A stretch of 64,000 bases of DNA, taken from the NCBI GenBank assembly GCA_963930655.1, contig OZ005601.1, positions 16,422,001-16,486,000 on the forward strand, read 5' to 3'. The notes under the pieces are model-generated. The model did not search any database. It had not been told where the DNA came from and was given only the letters and a program-made list of their open reading frames with translations. The translations under genes were made by a program, and so were the position numbers. The stretch comes from Myrica gale. Lineage: Eukaryota; Streptophyta; Magnoliopsida; Fagales; Myricaceae. Positions 10,677-21,974 of this stretch are shown here, one piece after another (position 1 is the first letter of the stretch; each line of letters begins with the position of its first letter).

Positions 10677-12600
10677 CTATATGAAATGCAACAAAAAAGC
10701 TATATATCATTTTAATGTTCATCACATGTTATCAAGATTTTGTTATAATCTAACATAAATCAACAAACAAACATTAACCAATAAAACTAATAGAACCAAC
10801 AACAGATAACAATTATCCTCCAATCTTATCCTTAAACAACAAACAAACATTAAACAACACAAACCTTATCCTCTAATCTCCAACAAAAACATATAACAAT
10901 TACCCCTCCAATCTCCAATAACAGATAACAATTACCCATCAAATCTCCAATAAACTCCACAGAACCAACAACAAGTAATAGTTAGCCCTGCCCTCCGCCT
11001 TCCAACAGAAACCACAAACTCCAACAAAAACCAAGAAACAGTAATAATAGTAATTGATATTCGAGAATCAAAATATCACTGACCTGTGAAAGAGCAATTA
11101 TTTATCAGCAAGTCACTTATCGACCCTCAATTAGGAACAACAACCAAATCTGAAAATGTATTTGAATCAGTTTCAAAGCTTCGAAAAAAGCACGCAAAAT
11201 ATCATATGCATATATTATCTGCCATTTCAATATATAATAATTACCTGATGGTCGGCAGAGCGTTTTAAAAACCTTCACAACTTTGTTGATCAATTCAACT
11301 GCACCAATCACCAAAACTTTAGTAATATATATTATCTATTGTACTAATCACCAAAACTTTAGTAAGTTTTAAGATTTTTTAAAATTCAATAAAATTTTCA
11401 ATGAATAAATATAAATTTTTGAATAATTAGTTGAAAATGCAGATAGATATTGTTTGAATAATGAAAGACTAATAAAAAACTGAAATCAATAAAAAGCAAA
11501 CACATCTTGAAGCATGACGTAGCTAACATGATAACTTTTTGGACCAATCAAACTCAGTATATATACACTAAAACTCCTCTTAAAACAAGCCCACTCAAAA
11601 ACAATGAACCAAATACATGTCTCAAACATTGAATGCAGAAGAAATTACAACACGAGTAATTAGGCCAGTACCGTAAACAAGGGAAGCACAAAAGAAGAAT
11701 AATTAACTAAAAAGCTAGCAATATCCCCAAAATCCTACAAAAAATTTATATAGAACAAACAAAAGATAGTCCAAAATCTAAACAAGAAAAATTGAAATGT
11801 ACAGATGTAAGTGTCATGTTAGGTTTAAGAATAACATAACATGTAAATCTTTATCGTTATGGATATGAAACCCAAAGATTTTGTTGATAACAGGTTTCCG
11901 GATTCCTGACATTGTGAAAATTAAACTATGAGATAAGGTAATCAAAGGAATAAGAATACAAACTAATATAGCATAATGCAACTCTACTGACCACAACTAA
12001 AGTGCAAACTAAATGAGATTCCCAATACTCTCCAGTGACAAATGGGTGCTGTAGATTTAACATAAACAGTAATATAAGTAAGAAACTTGTCATTGTACAA
12101 GAATACATATGAATGACAGTAGTATTCAGATTCAATGGGCATAGTCAACACGAGCAAGTGTTTTAGGCATGTATATCATGATGCTTTTACCACTGCTGCT
12201 TAATCTATGCACACATCATACATAATAACTTAAGAAATTACCTGCAGCAAGTCTGATGCAGCAGGCCTTACGTTAGGTTCCCTACCATCACAGTTTGATG
12301 GGTGTAAGAATTTCAAAGAAGAAAAGTTAGGTAATATAAATCACAAGGTAAAACCAGTATATTTATAGAGAAATGCTTCGGTGTGTGTTTGGGAAGGGGG
12401 GATTAGAAACATGACAACATGGAGAAACGCAGAAACAAGGAATGTACTTCTGTAAACATTTTAATAGAAAGTCCTTTGCCTCAGCGGAGAGATGCTCAGG
12501 GATGGGCGGATGGTAATCTCTTGGATAATATAACATTTAAGACGTTATAATGAGCAAGAGCCGGAGGAGGAGAGCTGGAGAGGCAAAATGACTCGTGAGA
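10677..12600. other. Non-coding interior of the CACTA element
   Basis: No gene. About 10760-11000 holds an A/C-rich series of loose repeats (AACAACAAACAAACATTA, CTCCAATCTCC, ACAGATAACAATTA). A 23-base word with ACTAATCACCAAAACTTTA is repeated at about 11303 and 11341. Confidence 0.5.
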
Positions 12601-13055
12601 GAGGGCTAGAACAGTGGTTGCGGAGGAGGAGAGACGATCGGAGAGGGGGACAGGGCCGAGAGGCGAAAGGGAGAGAGAGAGCTGGCGTGAGAGAGGCAGA
12701 GTGAGAGAGGGCAAGAGGCTGGCGTTTTGAGACCGCGACAGAGTGAGGAGGAGAGAGGGACAGTCGGACGGAGGCTTGCGTCAGGCGGGGGAGAAGAGTG
12801 ACACTGTGAGAATTGAAAGAGGAGGAGCCGGCCGGGGAGGGGAGACTGCGCAGGGTGAACGCGCTTCACCCTGTTTTCAGTAGTTTTTTTGAACGGTGCT
12901 GGGCTCGGGCTGAGGGGGCGGGCTGGGCCTTTCGGGCTGGGGACCTGGGCGCCTGAGGGGGGCGGGCTAGGCCATTGGGTCTGGGGGCCTAAGCGCCTGA
13001 TGGGGGCGGGCTGGGCATTTCGGGCTAGGCCTTTCGGGCTGGGGGCCTGGCCCAT
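12601..13055. repeat. GC-rich repeat block in the CACTA element
   Basis: AG-rich sequence (12601-12850) leads into about four irregular copies of GGGGCGGGCTGGGCCTTTCG / GGGGCCTGGGCGCCTGA (about 12900-13050). It lies upstream of the minus-strand transposase gene and could be its promoter region; that role is an inference. Confidence 0.6.
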
Positions 13056-13754
13056 ATAAAAATAAATAAAAATTTGATGTTTTTTTAGTATTTAATAGTA
13101 TTTAAAAATATTTATAATTATTATTAAATATATATGATATTATTTTACACTCTTTTTTATAACTAGTATAATAATATTAATTAAAATAAATTAGTTGTAA
13201 TAATATATAATACTTATAATTTAAAAATATAATACTTTTTATATAATATTACTTGATTTGTTATATGCGTTTATCGTATACAAGATGTGTTAATTACCCT
13301 AAGTATTTTTATATGTATGTACCAATATACTTAATGAACAAATCATAGCCCCTATGACTATATATTAAGTTATGTACTTTAATTACAAAAGATAATCTCA
13401 CAATATCTTAAATAATATGTTTTAAATAAATAGTATTATATTAATAATTATTCCAAACATATATGCTCATTATAAATATGATAATAGATGTCTTCTAAAC
13501 TACTTAGCTTTAGTCAATAAATATGCAATTACCATAATAATTATCAGTATAATTTAAAATATATCATATAACAACTTCAATTTTCATAACAATCCATCTA
13601 ATTTCGTATTTTATTAAGTAGGTCCACTAAAATAAAAATTTTCATATACATGAAAAAATAAAATTATGTATTCAAATGAATATAATAATATATAAAATAA
13701 TTATTTACATTAATTAACTTATAATTAATAAATAAAAACTGTTATTTTTAATTA
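13056..13754. other. AT-rich stretch, no gene
   Basis: Extremely AT-rich, between the GC-rich block and the right subterminal array of the CACTA element. No coding signal. Confidence 0.6.
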
Positions 13755-13756
13755 GC

Positions 13757-14345
13757 CCTATAGCAGCGTTTTTAAAAAAAACGCTGCTAAAAGTGTAATA
13801 TACAGCGGCGGTCACAGAGACCGCCGCTGTAGATACCTGATTTATAGCAGCGTTTTATGTTTAACGCTGCTATAAACTAACACTCTAGCAGCGGTCACAT
13901 AGACCGCCGCTGTATATTACACCTTTAGTAGCGTTTTTTTCCAAAAACGCTGCTAAAAATGTCTCATTTATCCGCGTTTTTAAATAAATGCCGCTAAAAG
14001 TGTAATCTACAGCGGCGGTCACATAGACAACCGCTGTAGATACCAGATTTATAGCAGCGTTTTATGTTTAACGCTGCTATAAACTATCCCTATAGCCGCG
14101 GTCACATAGACCGCCGCTGTATATCACATCTTTAGCAGCGTTTTCTCGAAAACGCTGCTAAAATTGTCTCCTTTAGCCGCGTTTTTAAATAAACGCCGCT
14201 ATAGGGGTTATATAGCAGCGGTCCAAGACCGCGGCTAAAAAACCGCGGCTATAGATAAATATTTTGCAGCAGTTTTTTAAAACGCCGCTAAAAACACCAT
14301 TTAGCGGCGTTTTTAGAGACCGCCGCTAAAAAGACCGCAGCTATA
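13757..14345. repeat. Right subterminal repeat array of the CACTA element
   Basis: A longer array than the left one, alternating AGCAGCGTTTT/AAAACGCTGCT words with AGCGGCGGTC/GACCGCCGCT words. Blocks of about 130-240 bases recur, for instance the stretch around GTAATATACAGCGGCGGTCA and again around GTAATCTACAGCGGCGGTCA. Confidence 0.9.
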
Positions 14346-14454
14346 GACTGATTTTTTTGTAGTGATTATGTAATTAATTCCCCGCCATTGTGGCTTGTAC
14401 AACTCAGAAAGCTAGCAAGCAGATAATCATGCACGCTAAAAAAGATAAGGTAAT

Positions 14455-15027
14455 GGAAGTACATTTTTTTGGAGGTTTTTGAAGACCACGACCGACGAGG
14501 ACGACATCTATATCGACTGGAGAAGATTTCTGCACCGGCCAATTAGTGACGGGACGATGCGTGTGATCTCACGCGCTGCCGCGCGTGCGCGTGGATCTCA
14601 CACGCCCGTCGTTTTTCTTCTTTTTTCAGTTGCAGGTAGTCCTCTCCAGTATGCACGCTCCAGGTGGCTGGCACCTGGACGTCTAGGCGCTTCTTGGTCG
14701 GGCGGTACGTGTGGGTCCACGCGCGCGTGGATCTAAAGTGTCTCCCCATTTTCAGAATTGGCTGATTTATCGTCTTCAGCTACTGGTTCTACCACCGTAT
14801 TCCGTCATCGACTTTCCTTCTCCTCTAGTCGTCTCAGCTTGCTGCCTTTCGTAGGCTTTACACTCTTTATGGGTCTCTACTTTCCCTTTTAGGCTTGGGT
14901 TTGTGAGGTCATTTGGACCCTTTTCTCGCTGGCCCTTCGTCTCTCCGGAGGATCTGATACGCTCCTTAGAGCTTGTACTTGAAGTTTAATCTCCTTGATA
15001 TGAAAAAAAGCTTGTTGTGTTGACTAA
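14455..15027 (+). mobile_element. Short non-LTR (SINE or truncated LINE) insertion with 17-bp target duplication
   Basis: A 17-base word, AAAAAAGATAAGGTAAT, occurs at 14438-14454 and again at 15028-15044, directly flanking a 573-bp insert. The insert is more GC-rich than its surroundings and ends in an A-run that merges into the duplication. Long variable target duplications next to A-runs are the mark of target-primed reverse transcription. No reverse-transcriptase coding is left, so this is either a SINE or a 5'-truncated LINE. Confidence 0.78.
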
Positions 15028-15044
15028 AAAAAAGATAAGGTAAT

Positions 15045-15574
15045 TATTTGGCCTCGTATATATAAAACAAGGGTGGAGTAGAGTAGGTGGAGATGGTTGA
15101 TCATATCCATATTCCTTTTTCCTAATTAAAAACATAGATATTGCAACAGGACTGGGTGAAAAATAATCCTCCCCCAATGGTGAATCACGTGCTAGTTTGG
15201 CTCCGAAGAGGCGGGCATGCATAAGCTGTCCTTGCTGGCATATGTATGCCTCCTCGAAACATCTAACTTGGAGCTAGCGTACGTGCGCCTGCATATATAA
15301 TATTGTCTTTCACAAACGGAAAAACAAATTTTATACAGCAAATATGCATGGCTGCTACGGCTTTGTTCTTTTTGTTTTTATCATTCCTTTCGTGATGAAG
15401 AACTATTTTTATTTTTATTGTTTAAAATAATGCGACAAATATCTTATAGCTAGTCCAGTTAAAATTGCATTGACCGATCTTAAAGCACGATGATAAACAC
15501 CAGATAACGCTACACGAATATCGATTAAGTCAATAACTCGTTCGGATATAATAGTATTCATCTGAAGTCACAGC
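15045..15574. other. Non-coding stretch, no gene seen
   Basis: Short open frames only, and no repeat ends found. Confidence 0.5.
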
Positions 15575-16070
15575 GAAAGATCTTTTTTGGCTCTCTCTTT
15601 CGCCCTATGTCGAAGAGCATATCATTAAAATAGTTGTTTCTGTGGGCAAGAGACCATCGATTAAAGAAAGAAAGTTCGGATGTACCAGATGGATCTATCA
15701 GAGAATGAGCGATTCATCCTTCCCGAACGCAGCAGTACAATTCTCCGGTGTACTGCGCTCTCCAAGTGTGCTTGTTTCCCTCCTAAACAATTCTTGAAGG
15801 GGATCCCGCTCTCCGCGAGACTGCATTCAATTGGTATGCCAGGTTGCCTGCTGGAACCATAAACTCGTGGGCGGACTCACTCAAAAAGAGCGAAAGAAAG
15901 AGCAGAGAATGAGCTGGTCAATTCTATAAAAGGGGATAATACAAATGCGGACAACTTTCCATGTGCAGGCGTTTGGCTGTGGCTCCATTTCTAAACCACT
16001 CTGCTACTACGAACATGCAGAGGTTCGACTATAACAAAGTTGGAGCCTGGGAGGATAAGCTTTTTCTTTA
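15575..16070. other. Possible organelle (mitochondrial) DNA fragment
   Basis: Composition changes abruptly to about 45% GC with words such as GAGCGAAAGAAAGAGCAGAG and AGTGGTAGGAGAAGGATAAC that look like plant mitochondrial intergenic DNA. A 60-codon open frame (15680-15862) matches no family I recognise. The assignment rests on style of sequence only. Confidence 0.3.
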
Positions 16071-16124
16071 GTGGTAGGAGAAGGATAACGTATTAATTGA
16101 AACGAAAAAGTTGTGCATAAACCA

Positions 16125-16625
16125 AAGGTTCAATTAGTCAATTAGTCTATAAGATATGATTGAATTTTAAATTGGTTTATTTTGTCTTAAACTAAAATTT
16201 TTTGTCGTATAATGGTCATTCCGTCATCTATGTTGGCTCTATTAACGAAATAAATCTCATATGAATAACTGGCACACATCACCACCAAAAATAAACAGTC
16301 AAGTATTCTCAAGTCACTCAAACTGCGAAGTTGAACTGATTGATATTGATTTAAAATTCACATCGAATTGTCTACGTTATCTAGACCTAAAATTCCAACT
16401 CATAACTTCATATTGGACAGATTTTGTTGTTAAAACAACGAACTCTCGAGTGGCTTAGAGCCGCATAGTTGCTTATGATTGGTGGTGATGTGTCCTCATT
16501 AGTCACGTGAGATTTATTCCGTTAAAGGGGTCAATCGATTCGATAGAATGACCACTCTAAAACACAAAAGATCTTTAAAAAACTACCTTAGGACTAAATA
16601 AACTTTAAATATCAATTAGAGATTG
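16125..16625. mobile_element. Fold-back MITE with long imperfect inverted ends
   Basis: The left half (about 16125-16310) and right half (about 16480-16625) are inverted copies. CACATCACCACCA at about 16275 faces TGGTGGTGATGTG at about 16480; ATTAACGAAATAAATCTCA faces TGAGATTTATTCCGTTAA; and AATGGTCATTC faces GAATGACCA. The unmatched centre is about 170 bp. No coding capacity, hence a non-autonomous MITE. Exact ends and target duplication were not resolved. Confidence 0.75.
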
Positions 16626-17400
16626 GGTCAGACCCGAAAGACAAGCAGACTTAAGCCTAAACTAAAACAAGATGCTACTTTGTTACTGCTTCATTTTGGA
16701 TGAGCCATATTCAGTGAGTGACTGTAAATCATATAAAAAAAATATTGTACGAGAATAGTCAGTTAGATGGCGTGCCATTTTTGTTGACCTCTGGAATTTG
16801 GTTGCTTTTGCGTGCTTCAGTTCTGCTCTCCTTGGTCTCCCAACGTTCCATTTCTTATCTGTTCCACTATAACAAAGTTACTCTTTAACAGCGAAATTAT
16901 CGGCGGCAAAACTAATTTCGTTCCTGGAAGTACCCTTTTATTCTTTCCCTGCTATAAAGCTAACGCATTTTTAGGGATCAATATCAAATTCGTCAATATA
17001 AAAAAAGGTAGGAACACTTGTTCGAATGAAGACAACACATTCGAACACACGTATTAGTGACGAATGTATTAAGGTGTCAAAAACATCTAGTTCACACAAG
17101 AAAAGTTGTTCGAACAGGTGGTCAAATATTAATAATAAATAACGATTTTTTACGACAGAAGGGAAAGATCATCGCTTCATTGTATTAATGTCCGGATCGT
17201 TTGTTTTTTCGTATTTTACTCTCAGTAAAATATTTTTCGTATTTTCTATTTTAAAAGTGTCGTAAAATATGGTCAACCGAAAACATAGCTCAACTTTCTT
17301 AAAATTGGTTTACTTTCTGAAACTAGTGAATCTTCTTTCCCAACCTTCAATATTTTAGTTGGTAAAAAAACTCATTGACCCGACCTTCCGAAACCGATCC
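16626..17400. other. Non-coding stretch, no gene seen
   Basis: AT-rich with short frames only. It leads into the tandem array that follows. Confidence 0.5.
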
Positions 17401-17404
17401 GGTT

Positions 17405-17995
17405 GAACCTGAACTTGTCGGATTACATGAACAATAGAAAAATTAGTTCGTGTTCAGGTCTCTAATCCGAGACCAAATAATCCAAAGGAACCCAACTCTG
17501 ATAGTTTTAACTTATTTCGAGGTCGGGATCGGGGTCGAGTTTTGAAACATGAACCTGAAAAAAAATCAGGTTCATATTTGGGCCTTTAACCCAAAGTCAA
17601 AGCATTTAAAGTAAATCGACCTTCGACGATTTTAGCTTTTTCTGGGTTAGAGTCGGTTTTTAAAACATGAACACGATAAAAATTAGGTTCGTATTCGGGT
17701 CTCTAACCCAAAACCAAAACATTCAAAAGAACCTGACCCCGATGGTTTTAGCTTTTTAGGAGTCAGGTCAGGTTTTAAAACATGAACATGAGGAAAAATC
17801 AAGTTCATGTTCTAACCCAAAACCAAAGCATTCAAAAGGAACTCAACCTCAATTGTTCTAGCTTTTTTTTTCAGGGTTGGGTCGGGTTTTTGAAACATGA
17901 ACTCGAAAAAAATCAGGTTCATGTTTGGGTATTTAACTCGAAACCAAAACATTCAAAGGAATCCGACCCTGATGGTTTAACTTTTTCGGGGTCGA
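17405..17995. repeat. Tandem array, unit about 115 bp, five copies
   Basis: Each unit holds ACATGAAC, then AAAATCAGGTTC, then AACCCAAAACCAAA(G/A)CATTCAAA and GATGGTTTTAGCTTTTT. The ACATGAAC word recurs at about 17549, 17667, 17780 and 17897, so the period is 113-118 bases. Copies differ by many point changes, so this is an old array. Confidence 0.85.
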
Positions 17996-18329
17996 GTGGC
18001 AAATTTCTCGCCCCAATGTTCAGAATTAAGTTTATTAATCATATAAAATTACAAAAAAATATAACATACGTCAAAACATTGAAAAATATTTTCAGAAAAT
18101 ATATTTAATATAACAACCAAACATAGGAAATTAGATTACTTTACTGAAACATAAATGCATTTGAAATTACTTTATAAAAAAATACTTTACGTTAAAACAA
18201 ACAAAGCCTAATTCTTTTTACCCTTGTCTATGGTGACAATGTGAAATCTCATTCTCATGTGGAAGTTAGCGAATTGCATTTCTTAATTTGTATTGCTGTG
18301 GATTACTTTCGAAAAACAAAACTAATTCT

Positions 18330-18690
18330 CTCTTTCATGCTAAGATTCCAACTCCAACCTGCAGGCCAGTCTATTGCACGTGTTGCCACAGTGACGACAT
18401 GGGGGGTGATAGCCATGCGTGGGAGGATAGATGCCAAGACGAGGCACCAGTGGCACCAATGGGCACCCATGACATGCCCACAGCGCGCGCGGTGACAACA
18501 CCACAGCCAAGCCATGACACTCACGCGCGGGCGCGCAATCTTAGTGCCCCAGCGCCCCTGACAAGGAATGACGCCCCAGCAACAACCATGTCTGGCATGC
18601 CAGCCAGCCGGCTACAGACATGCAAGGACAAACTCATGGCCAGCCCATGGCCTCACCACGATACGACGCCACAGCAAATTTTCCTAATCA
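18330..18690. other. GC-rich island without recognised gene
   Basis: A sudden GC-rich patch with CATGACA, CCAGC and GCGCGCG words. Long frames open on both strands because of base composition. I recognise no protein; it may be LTR or other transposon sequence. Confidence 0.4.
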
Positions 18691-19214
18691 CTCTAAACTT
18701 GTCACCAAAAACTTCCAACCCTGTAAAATATATATGCATGGGATAATCAGTTTCGAACTTGTTTGGACTTCAATTTTTGGGGTTTATCACATTTGGGCTT
18801 ATTTAGCTACATTGTCTAAATTCTAAAATATAATAATTAATACATCCATTATGACCCGTTAACCATTAATTAGTTGAACTTACACAAAAAAATGGAAATG
18901 ATAGTGATTAATTCTCTACCACCTCCTACATTTAAATCACCTGCATACCACTTGCTTGAATGTACGCATAATAGCAGGAGTAGCTACCTTTATGTCAATT
19001 TCTCGCCTCTGGCGAGACCCTAAAATGAAGCATGTTGTTACAGGCTATAAAATATTAATAAATTTGAGTTTCTAATTAACAGTTTATGATGCAGAGGATC
19101 TGAGCCGGATGATGAGTTGTCAGATAACACATTGATGACGCTAAAATACATAGAGATGACATATCAATGCAAAGAAGGAAAGAAACGTTGAATTTTCACT
19201 AAGTAGTGTAAGTT

Positions 19215-19610
19215 TGAGAGTGCTATGGTATTTTGGCCATATCTTTGACTACGGGTATCAGAATCCTTAATTTTACCTTTCCTTTTTCCTTTTATGGTAA
19301 TTTTTCATTTATCGATTATGAGGTGATTTTGGATCCGATTTGAGCCAGATTTATGGCAATCTATTTCTTTTGGCATGTATTTATTTTTGGCGTGATTAAC
19401 GGGATTGTCAATTTTGGTAAAATTCCCTATTGGATGAATTTCAGCTATAAAGCACAGCTTGTGGGCTAAGGTTTCGACATTCTTGATTATTCATAAGTAT
19501 CTTAATACCATAAACATTTTCTCTATATTTTTGGATGTTTCTTTGTATCTTTCCAGTGTGTTATTGGTAGAACTAGCTTGCAGAATATTTCTTTATTCTG
19601 CCCGGCGTCA
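19215..19610 (+). repeat. Left LTR of the Gypsy element
   Basis: Shares long stretches with 21574-21974, for example GAGAGTGCTA, TTGGCCATATCTTT, AACTACGGGTAT and GGGCTAAGGTTTCGACATTC. Ends in CGGCGTCA just before the primer-site-like TTGGTATCAGC. The exact start is uncertain by some tens of bases. Confidence 0.7.
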
Positions 19611-19742
19611 GTTGGTATCAGCACTTCAGCATCTTCCTGGGGTGCGATTTCATCAGGTTCAATGGCTGGTGGTCATGGTTTTGGTCGTCGTGGGCAGGTT
19701 TCGTTTGAGGAAGTCTAGCATCGTGATTGTAGCATTCAGGAT

Positions 19743-20514
19743 GTGATGATTGAGGACCTGCAGAGACAAGTTGTAGAGTTAACCCAGCGTCTAGTGGCGC
19801 AGGATTTCGATGATTGTGAGATGGAAGATCACGATGTCGATTTTGATTCCACTTTCTTCAACCCATATCACAATCATGCCTTATTCCAGGAGCACCATGG
19901 TTGGGAGGATCATCATGGAGACCTCGGTTTCAAAGTGGATCTGCCCGCGTTTTCTGATACGTTACAGGCTGATGGTTTTATTGATTGGTTAAACAAAGTT
20001 GAGCGAATCTTTGATTATAAGGAGATCACAAATCGTGTGATGGTAAAACTGGTCGCCATCAAACTCAAAAGGCAAAGCATCTGCATGGTGGGAGCAATTG
20101 AAACGTTCATGGGAAAGGCAAGGCAAGGCCAAGATTACTGATTGGGAGAAGATGAAGAAAAGGATGAAAGGTCAATTCCTTCCTTTCAGCAACACCCGAT
20201 TATTGTTCCAGTGACTTCATTCATTGAGGCAAGGCTCGAGACCAGTTAATGATTACACAAAGAAGTTATATCAATTGATAGCATGAAACTATTTATCTGA
20301 GACGGAAGAGTAGATGGTGGCGCGGTATTTGGGGGGTTTACGTCAGCCCTTGCAGGATGCCCTCAGCCTTCACTCACTTTGGATTGTGTTTGAAGCATAC
20401 CAGCGTCCACTTGCTGTGGAGACACAGCAGAATAGGAGACCATTGATCAGAGATGATCCGAGTAGTCGACCAGTTCTTCCTCAAGAAGCTCGTCCTACAC
20501 AGCAACCACCGTAG
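19743..20514 (+). pseudogene. Gypsy gag remnant
   Basis: Read on the plus strand, the frame starts with a coiled-coil-like stretch (DLQRQVVELTQRLVAQDF). It then gives the retrotransposon gag core: VDLPAFSDTLQADGFIDWLN, VERIFDYKE and VKLVAIKLK. A frameshift near 20070 moves the continuation (SAWWEQLKRSWERQGKAKI, DWEKMKKRMKGQF) to another frame. Stops interrupt it near 20210, 20285 and 20311, after which RYLGGLRQPLQDALSLHSLW is still clear. The CCHC zinc knuckle that should follow is only vaguely present. Packaging protein of the element, clearly non-functional here. Confidence 0.85.
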
Positions 20515-20627
20515 GATAATTTAATCCTAGTATTAAATGCTTTGGATGTTGTGAATAGGGACACATAGCAACCGATTACAGGAGGCCTGCCAGTCAGAAA
20601 GGCAAAAATCTCCTGATTGGGGATGAT

Positions 20628-21105
20628 ATGGTGGATGAAACTAGGGAGATTGAAGTGCCTGTATATAATGAAGATAACGATGAGAGTGATGTGCTATATG
20701 GAGATGGACTGGAGACTTTGGTCGCTCGCGAGAGTCTACTGACTCCCAAGGATGACTCAGAAAATTATTGGTTGAAAAGCAATATCTTTCACACAATCTG
20801 CACAGTTGCTGATAAAGTCTGTAGGATGATCATTGACTGTGGCAGTTGTGATAACGTGGTGTCTGAAGGGACTGTCCAAAAACTACAATTGAAGACAATT
20901 CTTCATCCTAAGCCATACAAGTTGTCATGGCTGAATAAGGGTAATGTGGTAAAAGTAGATAGGCGATGTTTAGTCCTTTTTAGTCGGGAAAAAATACTTT
21001 GATGATGCTTGGTGCGATGTAGTATGTATGGATGCTTGTCATATATTGTTAGGCAAGCCTTGTCAGTATGATCCCAGTGTTGTGCATGATGGATGTAAGA
21101 ATACT
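20628..21105 (+). pseudogene. Gypsy aspartic protease remnant
   Basis: The frame from 20628 runs through NIFHTICTVADKVCRMIIDC with the active-site pattern IDxGS (here I-D-C-G-S), then VSEGTVQKLQLKT and HPKPYKLSWLNKGNVVKVDRR. These are the retropepsin-like domain patterns of plant Gypsy elements. A frameshift near 20995 moves the continuation (WCDVVCMDACHILLGKP) to the next frame, and a stop follows near 21105. It lies directly after gag, as in other Gypsy elements. Confidence 0.85.
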
Positions 21106-21299
21106 TAATCCCTTAGCATCAAAGGGAAGAAGATAATGTTAGCACCTCGACAGGAAGGAATCACTCCTACCTCGGTGGCCAGCAATAGTAATCCGCTTTC
21201 TATGTCCAGGTTTTTAGTTGAGATGGAGTGTGGGGACGCGGTCTATGCATTACTTCCCGGTGGAAATAATGCAATGGATGTGACTACATAATTACTAGT

Positions 21300-21550
21300 G
21301 GAGGTGTAGCAACTGCTAGCAAAGTTTTCTGACATGATGCCAGAGGATCTTCCTCCTGGCTTACAACCTGAGTCCTTGTTTTGGGGAGCCCGATGACATT
21401 GCAGTGAACTCGAGGATGAGTGCTTTCCAACCCAGGGCGACTGATGCAGGAGAATCCAAGCCAAAGGATGAAGAGTTGTCAGATAACACATGGATGGTGC
21501 TGAGATACCTTGAGATGGCATATAAGCACAAAGATAGAAAGAAACATTGA
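21300..21550 (+). pseudogene. Joint between start of reverse transcriptase and end of pol
   Basis: Near 21325-21360 the sequence reads KFSDMMPEDLPPGL, the usual stretch just ahead of Gypsy reverse transcriptase. Within about 50 bases it passes to the pol tail: FQPRATDAG, then ELSDNTWMVLRYLEMAYKHK and a stop at 21548-21550. Reverse transcriptase, RNase H and integrase are all missing, so most of pol was lost in one deletion. Confidence 0.75.
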
Positions 21551-21573
21551 ATTTTCACTAAGTGGGGTAAGTT

Positions 21574-21974
21574 TGAGAGTGCTACGGTATGTTGGCCATA
21601 TCTTTAACTACGGGTATTGGAATCTTTAATTTTAGCTTTCCTTTTTCTTTTTACGGTAATTTTTCATTTTATGGATTAGGAGGTGATTTTGGATCTGATT
21701 TGAGCCAAATTTTTGGCAATCTATTTATTTTGGCATGTATTTATTTTTGGCATGATTAATGGGACTTTGCAAATTTTGGTAAAATTCCTTATTGGACGAA
21801 TTTAAGCTATAAAAGCTCGGCTTGTGGGCTAAGGTTTCGACATTCTTGATTATTCATAATTCTATTAATATCAAAAACGTTTTTCTCTCTATTTTTGGGT
21901 GTTTCTTTGTATCTTTCCTGTGGGTTATTGGAAGAACTAGCCTGCAGAATATTTCTCTATTCTGGCCGACGTCA
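21574..21974 (+). repeat. Right LTR of the Gypsy element
   Basis: Near-copy of 19215-19610 with scattered substitutions and small indels. It follows directly on the pol stop codon and ends GACGTCA. The many differences between the two LTRs point to an old insertion, or to LTRs from two different copies. Confidence 0.7.

Larger units (their letters stand above)
7256..14364 (-). mobile_element. CACTA (En/Spm) DNA transposon, 7109 bp, internally deleted
   Basis: The left end reads CACTAAAAAAAAAC and the right end, read on the minus strand, CACTACAAAAAAATC. These are the CACTA ends that name the superfamily. A 3-bp ATT sits directly outside both ends (7253-7255 and 14365-14367), as expected for a CACTA target duplication. 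Dense arrays of AGCGGCGGTC/GACCGCCGCT words lie just inside both ends. Both coding remnants run on the minus strand: a first gene with an N-terminal Transpos_assoc-type domain and a DUF4216-type tail, and a second gene of the Transposase_24 type. The catalytic core of the main transposase is missing, so the element should depend on a partner copy. Confidence 0.93.
19085..21974 (+). mobile_element. Gypsy-type LTR retrotransposon, internally deleted
   Basis: Two similar LTRs (about 19215-19610 and 21574-21974) enclose gag, protease and only traces of the rest of pol. After the left LTR comes TTGGTATCAGCACTTCAG, close to the usual tRNA-Met primer site (TGGTATCAGAGC). The sequence just left of the first LTR (19085-19214) matches the end of pol that precedes the second LTR. 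The left copy therefore carries the tail of another element body, so tandem elements or unequal recombination are likely. No target duplication was found. Confidence 0.8.

Noticed and set aside
12496..13055. Pro/Ser-rich minus-strand frames of 72 and 149 codons
   Set aside because: They arise from GC-rich repeats; no conserved domain, and they overlap each other in different frames.
18241..18746. Frames of 73-152 codons on both strands in a GC-rich island
   Set aside because: Three frames overlap and none matches a family; composition explains them.
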